64,000 nucleotides of DNA from assembly GCA_032158295.1 (NCBI GenBank), contig CM063258.1, positions 10,930,583-10,994,582 of the forward strand, written 5' to 3'. The stretch comes from Pycnopodia helianthoides (Eukaryota; Echinodermata; Asteroidea; Forcipulatida; Asteriidae). Positions 50,801 through 61,293 of this stretch are shown here, piece by piece. The notes under the pieces are model-generated. The model saw only the letters and a program-made list of their open reading frames with translations, had not been told where the DNA came from and made no database searches. Position numbers and translations under genes: made by a program. Within the stretch, counting starts at the first letter, position 1; every line of letters begins with the position of its first letter.

Positions 50801-53800
50801 GGTCTTTAGAGAACTTGCCGCAAAAACCAAATATACATTGATACCTCACCATGCAATGCCTAAAAAAACCACACACTACAATGTACTCGTTATAAGTCCT
50901 CAAAATTATACCATCCAATTTGTTTTAGTCTTCATCATAAGTATTCCAGAGACAATATGTAAAAAAAAGACATAGATAATGTGAAGAAGAAATTACTTTA
51001 TTGGACTTCAAAGGGTCCAAACCTAATCTAAATTTTGCAAATCCCTAACTCTGCTTCAACTTGACATTCTCTAGTACATTACAACTCTGCTGAATAAGTC
51101 TTTTGCCCCTAACTAATACACTCAAGAGAAAGTATAACAAACAATGTACACCATGTGATAGCTCTGCTGCCCCCGGTAACCACCAGTCACCTACCAGGTC
51201 AGGGTTGGATCTATATCCCTTGAGTGCCACCGTGATTCGTGCCATCAAGATGTCATTCAGGACATGGGTGGCCTCCGAGTTGTCACGTGTTAGCAGGGCC
51301 AGGAGCTGACGCACTTCACAGCGGAAGCTCGGTGCCCCACGACGAAGATTATACTCCACCAACTCCTGGATCAAACCCTGCCGAAGAATCCAATACAAAA
51401 ATCTTAACAAATTATCAAAAATTCATTTCTTGTTTTTCCTTTCTCATCCTTCTTCAATCTTTTATTCATAAATTATTGTCTTGTTCACAAATGGCTGTGA
51501 AACTTTTGCATTATTCATGAGCATGCTAATTGGGTTTAACTTGACTTGACTCATAGCCAATAGATGGATTGCACATGACGTTAATTAACCACTATCTTTG
51601 ATGAAAAACAATGGAAAGTGCACGCACGTACGCGCTGTGCACAACTCTCAGCAAATGATAGCTCTTCAAGAGTGCACGTTTCATCAAAGATGGCGGCCAA
51701 TACAAGGGGCCTATTGCTGTCATAGTTTGACCTCACTTCCTGTTGAGGCCACGCCCACTTCCTTAGCAGTTTTGTGACTTGTGACGAAAAACAACGACAT
51801 ATCCAATATAGTTAACATGTAGCACAAAACAATCAAATGTTGACGTCAATGTTTTATAATTTAAATTTTTTTCTTTGTTCAACCAAACATTTTTTTTATA
51901 AAGATGGTCCGACTTTATATTTAATTAGATGTTTTACAAACTAGTTCGGCAGTGCAATAAGTTCGATAAGTTGCTAATTATCGTTGGGTTTTGAGACATA
52001 CCGTCACAAAAAATTGTTCTTTCTTTTTTAAACCAAACTTTTTTTTTCAGTTTTTAAACCTGCCCGCAAGGCCTGGGCTATCCCAGTGCACCATCTGAGT
52101 AATTGGCTCAAGGGTCACAACCTTTTCTATGCAGTGTATATTAATGTATGCAATTATACAATGCATAATGCAGCAATCATGCTTCAACAAGACATGGATT
52201 ATCCTCTCTTGGGAGTTGTTGACAAACATTTTATGGTAATTAGGAAACAGACAACCTTCTGAAATTGTCTTTACTAATAGTTGATGAAAAGGTAAGACCA
52301 CAGAAAGGACGGAACATATGAGATTTAGGCAATCTGAAAAATCAAAAATCACAAAAATGTTTTTTCTAAAGTTGTTCATTACGTTAGACTTTGGTGTCAA
52401 CTCACATGGAAAAGCCCTCCTTGGGGGACATACCTCATTTTGAGGGTCACATGCTTTTTGATAACTTATGCATTATTCAAATATCCATATGCATTATTCA
52501 AGAGTTAGGATATTACCTGATCAGCAATGATCCGTCTAGTCTCTGCATGGGAAGCTAGTCCTCTCAGGAGAGTCACACAGTGCTCAGTGGCAGCAGCTGC
52601 ACAACCATAACACCGACCTTGGCTGCAACAACAGAAAGATACATTAGCATAAATGAATATTCAAACATTCAAATATACTCACTTGCCTTTATTGACAATA
52701 CTTATTTATTTCATCGTCATTTAGCATTCACAACCGAGATCCCCTTCACAATGTCATGCCAGGAATCTTTATCCATCATCATTTTTTAAAGCTGCAATTT
52801 TTTTGGCAATACTTAAGGCCTCTTTTTGTACAAACTATTCAGTTGAAACGGTGAAATATTGAGTGCACAGGAGGCCTAGTTAGATGCATTATGGATGCTT
52901 TCTATTTTACATTTCTGCATACTGGATAATTGCATGCTAGATATTGGCGTGTCGTGGCCGAGCGGTCAAGCGCACTGGTTAACTCGGACTCAAGCTCTGG
53001 TGTTTCTGATCAGAGTGTGGGTTTGGGTCCCAGTCCTGACACTTGTGTCCTTAAGCAAGACACTTAACCATTATTGCTTCGTCCTTCGGATGGGACGTAA
53101 AGCCGTTGGTCCCATGTGTTGTGTAATGCACGTAAAAGAACCCAGTTACACTTATTGCTAATACATGTAGAAAAGGTTTGCCCTGGAGTTTCAGGCAGTG
53201 GCTGCTGAATAACCTGCAGCACCTTGTAAACCTTTACAAGGTGTTACATAAATGGGTCTCATAATTCAAAAACTTCAAAAACCTGTCTGAAAATAAATAA
53301 TGATAAGCGCTTTGAGATGCCCGTTATAGAGTGCTATATGAAAACTAGTTATTACTATTATTATTAATAATATACCATTTTGACTTCTAATAGCAAACGT
53401 ATAATTCTCATTTGTATATAACAACACCTACTTTCTCTGAGTGAGTTGACAGCTTGGTACAGTGACAGCCATGGCACTGGGAGATGGTGATGGATGTGGG
53501 CTGGTCAGGGGTGTAGCTACTGGTGTCATCCCTGAGCTTGGACTGATTGACTTTAAGGCAACATCACGTTGACGACGATCGTACTCAACGAGCTCCTTGC
53601 GAGATGCTAGAACTTTCTGTACGGTGAAACAATTCAACAAAAATATTGATCAATATAAACAAAACATGAAAGCTTTATTGTGACATTCATTTACATATAG
53701 AGAACAATACACTATATTTAGATTTACTTCAATGAAGGAGGACAGGCCTCTGAACTACAAGTAACTTGGCAATGGAGACAAGAGGATCATTCAGAAAGGA

Positions 53801-56800
53801 ATAGTAAAGGTGAACAAACATTTGTATAGTCACAAGACAGACTTATGGTTTAATCATATAAATGGTTAGAACTGCCACAACTCGTAAGAGATTATTCCAC
53901 TTTTCTAAAGGGTGTGCACAACATTTGTAAGATTGAAAATATAAATGTTCACAGATTTGCACATAACTTACATGGTAGATAGTCATAGAGGAAAAATTCC
54001 CTCAAAATAGTTTTGCTTGAATTGCTACAGTTTTTAGGAAATGAGTAAAACAATCAGTTTTTATCTCGCGTCAACCCAATGTTTGAAAACAGTGAAAACA
54101 CATAATGGGTTTTTTCACTAGTTTCTTGTGACTCCGATGACCGATTGAGCTTAAACTTTCACAAGTTTGTTGTTTCATGTATATGTTGGGTAACATAAAG
54201 GGCAGATACTGGTCTTTGAAAATTACCAATGTTATACATGTGCTTTAACACAAACCTTGATTTTACATCAACTCCAGAATTTTCCTTGAGTTCTGTTTTC
54301 TGTCATTTCTGATTCATTTCTTTTGGATTAAAACAGGGATAGCTTTTTCTTATAAGATAAGAGAGCTATATATTACCTGAATGATCTTGCTGAGTTCATC
54401 AAAAGTACCTTTGCAGTCTCCACAGTATCGTTGAGCTAATTGCTGGATAGTTTTGTTGACATTGGCACTGCTAGAGCTACTTGATCCAATAAGACCATCC
54501 TATACACAGTTAATCATGAAGAATGTAATGTCAACAATACCTCATACATATTCATGATCGAGAGCCAAAATCTCACTGGTCCATTCTTCATCACATGCTT
54601 TATGCTATTTTTGTATGTCCCAAAATAAATTTAGAATTTACGAAACATGAGAGTACACATGTATGACTAGTGCACAAACATAGATTCTCCCTTGAAACAT
54701 CATAAAACACAAAACTTTAGGTGCCAAGATACAACAACACTCTCTTGTGCAAGGTTTGGCGTTATCACAAAATCTAAATATGACGCTTTTGTGAAGAGCC
54801 TGTCTGTGCAAGATACGATGCTATTCCAAAATTCAGATATAACATCTTTGCAAAGAGCTTCCCTCGTGCAACATATGATGCATTACAAAAATGACAAGAT
54901 GTTTTTAAGATGACAAGAAGAGTTACCTGAGGTTTGTCTTGTCCAGACTCATGTACCCTGATGAGTAAAGCCTCAAGATGAGGTTTATGTGAGACCAGTT
55001 GACGATAGACACGATCAGCTTTCTCAAGGAGAGTGCTAATGGTAGACGTAGCCTGTCAGGAATTGGATGTAGTCAACAATACACACAGGTAAACTATCAT
55101 AGTACTGTATATATATTCAAAGAATCACTTGTTGAACAAATTTGTTTCAACAACAATCACCTTAAGAAAATGCCTTTATTTAATAATAATAACAACTGTA
55201 TTTATATAGCGCCTAACACCTTCAGGAAAAAGTCTGTACGTGCTCAAAAGAAAACAGAACAAAGAGAAGAAAAGAAACTGATTAGTTGTACAGAAACGTT
55301 TGGAGAAGAGTGTTGAAAAGAGTAGACGGCTGTAGCATGTTTGATGTGAAGGGGGAGATTGTTCCATAAATGAGGTCCAGCAAACTTTATTTGGTGGCAA
55401 CAGTTGGAATATTGCAGAGTGGAGGTTTCTTAAAGGCATGTATGTGGTGAGTAGATCATTCAAGTACATGGGACCAATTCCATGGCTACAAATGTTAGGA
55501 GTTAGGAGGAGAATCTTAAAGATAATGCAAGAATGAACAGGAAGTCAAAGGAGTGATTGCATACCTCGAGTACTAGATTCATGTTTTCTCAACTGAGTAA
55601 TGAGACAAACTGCTGAGTTTTGAATGATTTGAAGTTTTTCAGAACAGAAAGGCAATCCATAAATGAAACTTTTGTACGATGATTGAGTTCAACAATCTAA
55701 ACGAAGTTGCTTTGCCACAACATCTTCAGGCTTCTACAAATCTCGGATAAGTCAAACAGCATTCAGACTGCAGCATGAAGCATACCGGTCCTGATCCAAA
55801 AAATCTACTCACCTTTTTACGATCGTCTTCATTTTCAATTGGGTCCACAGCACAGCAGGCTCTTGCCGTCAGGGTGTAGTCAAACTTAGCATACTTGCAG
55901 AAACCGCAGGAGTTACACAAATACGGATCCTTTTCATCGTAGTTAATGGCTCTGAAGAAAAACCACAAGGCATCAACCTCAAATTCATTATTCTGTTTCT
56001 TAATTTGTCTGTTTTCTTTACACAGAGGAAACTAATCCTAGGACAAAAAGGAATGAAGAAAAATGCGCGTTTTGAAATTCGTCATATCATCTCAATTTTT
56101 TTCAGCCAACTCAACTTCCAATTCCAGAAAATACATCATAGTGGTAAAGCTCTATAGACCCCTAGCATTGGCCGCTATCTTTGATGAAACATTGGCCGAG
56201 TGTTGTGCGCAGCGCAGACACACTATGTTGTTTCATAAGGCATTTCTATACAAGACTTGATCTTTTTTTAATATGCCTCCAAAGTTGCCTCTGTTTCATT
56301 GTCTCCCATATAATTATTATTCTAGTAGTTCTTAATACATCTTTGTTCAATACACCTTCATATACATTTTGCATTATGGAAATAAATGTTGAGTTGAACT
56401 GAATTGAATTGAAAATTGAAAGTTCTGGCTTCTTTCTTGAATGAAGTTTTCCCTAATGTTAAAGCTCATCTTTTCACCTATGAAATGATTGCATCCCTAG
56501 ACACAGCGGCTTTAACAAAATGTTATTTCTTTCTCACCTGCACTTGTGGCACTGGAATACGTTCTCTCCACAGTTGCCACAGACTCCAGGGTTGGCTGGT
56601 ACCGATGCGCTACAACGAGGGCATTGTAGGGTCTCGGCTGAGGCAGTCAGGTTATCATAGAAGTCAGCATACTCTATCATAAGGTTAGCAGCTACGATGG
56701 GTAGAGGAAACTCAACTTTCAACTCTGTCTGGCCCGCTGCTAGCTGACACTTCCTTGCTTTGTGCCACATTGTAGGCCTGAATACATAAATACAATAATC

Positions 56801-59800
56801 ATAGCAGGCTTCATTAGGCATCTTAAAGCCAAGTACCTTACACTATTTCTATTCCTGTTTATTGGACCTTAAAACACTCAATGATGCCATGGTACTGTTT
56901 TGAACAGTCTTTTTGTAAAAAAATTTGGTTTACTTCACTCCTAAAATCGGTTAAAAAACCTCACAAATTCCAAGTTCCCTATTAAGAGCCAGCCAAATAG
57001 CATGGAAAATAAAAGTTACCCTAGGTTGATTCTTTGAATAAACAAAAAAAATATAATAATGACCGCCCCTTTTAAGAACAAACAAATAAACCATCGACTG
57101 GATTAAATGGTTGCTGTTATGCTTTTTATGAATTTAAACGGCAGACATAATTCCTATTCATAAAATAAAAAATTCCCTGGAAATTTGTTCCAAGTTTAGT
57201 AGCAATCTGATTAAAATTAGAACAGGGTTTAAAGGGACTGACTTGTTCTTGAGTTCCACGACTGACTGGACTGTGCGATTATTGTAGTAGATGTTAATGG
57301 TGTGCACCATCTTGGTCCGTTTCAGATCACTGATACGTAGAGCTACCTTAGCGATGGTGTGGGTACCAACCAACTTGACAATCTGGGAGTTAGCAGTGTA
57401 ACGAGAGTCCACTTTCAGCGTGGTCAGCTTCAGGTTCTGTGTATCAAAATAACAATGTCGGTTATTACACAAGTTGTCATGAAACCAAGGATACCTCAAC
57501 AGGAAACTTAATCATTACACCTAGAAACCTAGACATAAACCAGACAGAAAAAGGTTCACCTTTTTTTATCCTGTGGTAACTGTTTTAATTTCTTAACCCA
57601 ACACCTACAGCTAAACATCACATCTAAGGATCACGTCTCCTTCAGTAGTGTTTGATTAAGAATAGATTCAGACCTATATTCTTGGGTTATAAGAATTTAA
57701 ATCAACCCACTGGCCATGAAACTGTATACTTATATCAAAATAACTTCAATATAATTGTCCTACTTGTTGATCAATGTCATTCCAATTAATTTATATAATG
57801 ACATCACTATGCTGCCATGCAAACTTATCACACATCTGAACCAAAGACAGTTAACTCTGCACACAACCATGCAACCAATCACACAACAGACATGTGTCCA
57901 ACTTTTGTTTGACTTTTTTATTGGGTGTGATCCTTGGTTACACGTCCGTTAACGGCTTCTGACTGGCACTCACGAACAAAGATATTGACAAAATAGGGAG
58001 ACCGCCAACATAGGGCTAGATTGCTCAGTTGGTAGAGCACTGGCACGTTAATGCGGAGGTCGTTGGTTCTAGTCAACAGCTCTAGTCAATTGTGTACTTA
58101 CAGAGAATGGAACCTCCGGGTTGTTACAGACCAGGCATGGGTCACTCTCCAAGAAGTAACCGTCAAACTGGACCATACCAGACAGCATGCTGTAGGAAGT
58201 AACACATCAATATACCAGACATATTACAACAATCAGTCCCCAATTACTGCTTACTGCAGAATTCTGCACTTACAGCCCATAGAGTAAGGGTCTTCAAGGG
58301 GTAGCAGAATTTTCTGGTAAGCAGAAAAAGAAATAGGGCCTTGTAGAAGCCCCAAAATAAAACATATTGGAAAAAATCATGGGGAAGAAAGCAGCTCCAA
58401 AAATCATGAAACAATGTTCAACTAAACACTTGCTTTTATAGTAATAACTGGATTTATAAGGCACCAATAACGTTCAGGAGAAAGTGTAGATACATAGAGA
58501 GAATGTACAAGCCGAAGGCTCCTACATTTTAGTCACTACACTTTAGAGTCTATTCTCTGACTTAAACTGTTTCCCCAAAGCCATTGATTATGTATCTAAT
58601 TTATCACATTTTTTTACTTTGTAAAACAAAAATTGGTCACATTTATATTTAACTAATTTTCCAAAAATTTATAGGCATACCTTAAAGTGCTTGCAACATT
58701 ATCGAGTACAATGTTTTGAACAGTTTTACAATATTTGTCTCACTAAAGTGAATTTTTTAACTTGAAAATGTTCCTGTAAATTGAAAGATAACATGATTTC
58801 CAGCTGTGTTTTGATGTACATCATGTTTCCAGTTGAACAATTCACTTTAGTTTGTAATGAATCTACAGTTGAGTGTAGATTCGTAAACATAATCCACACT
58901 TAGTGACATCACAGAAATAGTTTAACAAGGATACAAAGTGCTTTAAGGGGAAAAGACATAAGTAATGAGATCAACCAGCTACAGGTTGGAGAACAGGTGA
59001 GTCTAGAGGGCCCTTTTTGAAGGACAAGAATGATAAGACTTACTTGTAGATGGTGGAGTTAGGATGATTTGCAAGACTTTGATTCTGTGTCTTTAGCAAG
59101 ACTGCAGCTTTCTGAACATACTGCTGAGACTGTTAGGAGAAAAGTATAAATCAGTTCAATTATCAGAACAATACCGAGTAAATGAATGAGGGTTGTTTTA
59201 TTGTTTAAATTTAACTAATTAAAGTTTTAGCCAGGGTTGTTAAAATAAAATATGTATAGTTATTATCGATTGTTTTAATGTATAGGGTGTCTTTTTGAGC
59301 TGTGAAAATAGACAGCTTAATAAACCAACAATAAAAACATGTAGCTGACAAGGTAACAAATGAATTGATGTAAAGGATTTTGTCAAACCACAGCTGAGTT
59401 AGGCCAGAGTATCCACGTGTCCGTCAGCGTTGTGTGTAATCAGTCACCTGTTTCTATAATCCATGGAGGGTATTCATATTATTGGGTGACACAATAAATG
59501 CTTTGTTGTCTAGCATACATTTTCATTTTGATGCATTACACACGATGCATTTTGCTTAATTCACGTGGATTCCAAACTCCAGGCTACATCAATTTGGAAT
59601 GCAGCTTCCTGAACCCATGGCAGAGTCAAAGCTAGTCTTGGTTCCAAGACGCTCCAGTTGTGTTGTCACGAACACATGTAGTCACAAAAACCTAACCACT
59701 CTCTAAACCGCTATCCCCCAAGAACTATGGGAATGATAGCGCCCTCTAGTGGCGAGTGGTTATTTGGGTGATAGCGGCTTAGATAGCGGTTAGGTTTTCG

Positions 59801-61256
59801 TGACTACAAAACTGGAGCGTCTTGGAACCAAGACTAAGTCAAAGCTAGCGGGTCCTAACTGTGACCTTTCTGTGACCTTTCACCTTTTCAGCGCTGTAGG
59901 GAGCCTTGAGAGAGAAGTAGCCCAAGAGGTCAACAAACTGTGCAGCTTTACATCCATAGCTGGATAACTCTGGCCATAGTTCCCACATCAGCTCTAGTAG
60001 TTGCTCTTGTTGTGAGAACTGAGAACTCCTGCACAATAAATATCAAACAGAGTCAACATTAATACAGCTTCTATTAACAAAATATCTGGCTTTTATATCA
60101 TGAGAAAATAGAATTAGCTGTTGCAAACTGTTTACCAACCAAAAGGACCTGTGGTATAAATGCAAAAAATAGTTGGCGGCCTGACATTTTCGACCCTAGC
60201 AGAGTCTTTCTCGAAGGATAAAATGTGACACTTTCAATTGTTGAACACTAATGTATATTGTTTGCAACTGGTTTCCTGTAACTGCTAAGTAGATTCCTCT
60301 CTGAATGCTAAGCAACTCTGGGAAATTCTGTCATCTTTACTTTAACTTTTGTTATTATAGATTATACAATATTTTACAAACTATTATACACAACGGAAAT
60401 TCTTTGAACAAAGTTGTATCTTTTTTTGGTATTTAAAACAACACATAACTCTTCATCCATTTTGTGCCATTTATTGTTCCTTACAAACGATCTATTTTCA
60501 CCTTTTCGCCTTCCACCTCTAGGACCTTGGTTCGAATCCCTCCGGGGGCACTATGTGGAGCCGGGGGCACTACGTGGATTGGGTTTTCAGTCCCTACCTG
60601 ATTGCGTGGGTTTTCCCCATGGAATAATTCTCCAGGGTTTTCCTCCCACATTTAACCGAATCTTCCTTCTTTGTTTTCTCTCCATGGGGTTCTTGGCTAG
60701 TATCGTGATTAAGTTCACTTTTCTGAGAGTCCTTGGCTTCACAACCAAAAATAAATGAGATAAATAACACGTGTACAGTATGGTCAAGGTGACTTACCTG
60801 AAGATATGCAGCAGTAATCCATGTGCCTGCCAGCGCACCGATGTATTGTTGGATTCCAGTAGATGTTGTCTTATGAAGCGAGAGAGAGTATCCCGTCCAG
60901 CAAGACGATTCAATTGATTGATTAGAGACTGACATAGGCTGTCATCATGACGCTGGCTCTCCTCTGAAGACTCTATAACAACAGAGGGAACATTTTGAGA
61001 TAAAAGCTAATATAATACGCACCCAAGCATCTTTAGTAGAAAGACATTGCGGGCTTTCCCTATGTGTTTTCTAGTGTCCCTCTTTGGTTCGTACTACTAA
61101 CTTTTTGGCAACAGCTCTCATTGGTTTTGTACACACTTTCCAACTGGGGACCTTTACCCAACCGGGGATCATATTGTCCTCTTTTGTTATAGGTCCCAAG
61201 TTTTTGGGAACTTTTGATGTGTACTTACAACCCTTCACCACACCCACCACAGACAC

Positions 61257-61293
<37 letters not shown>

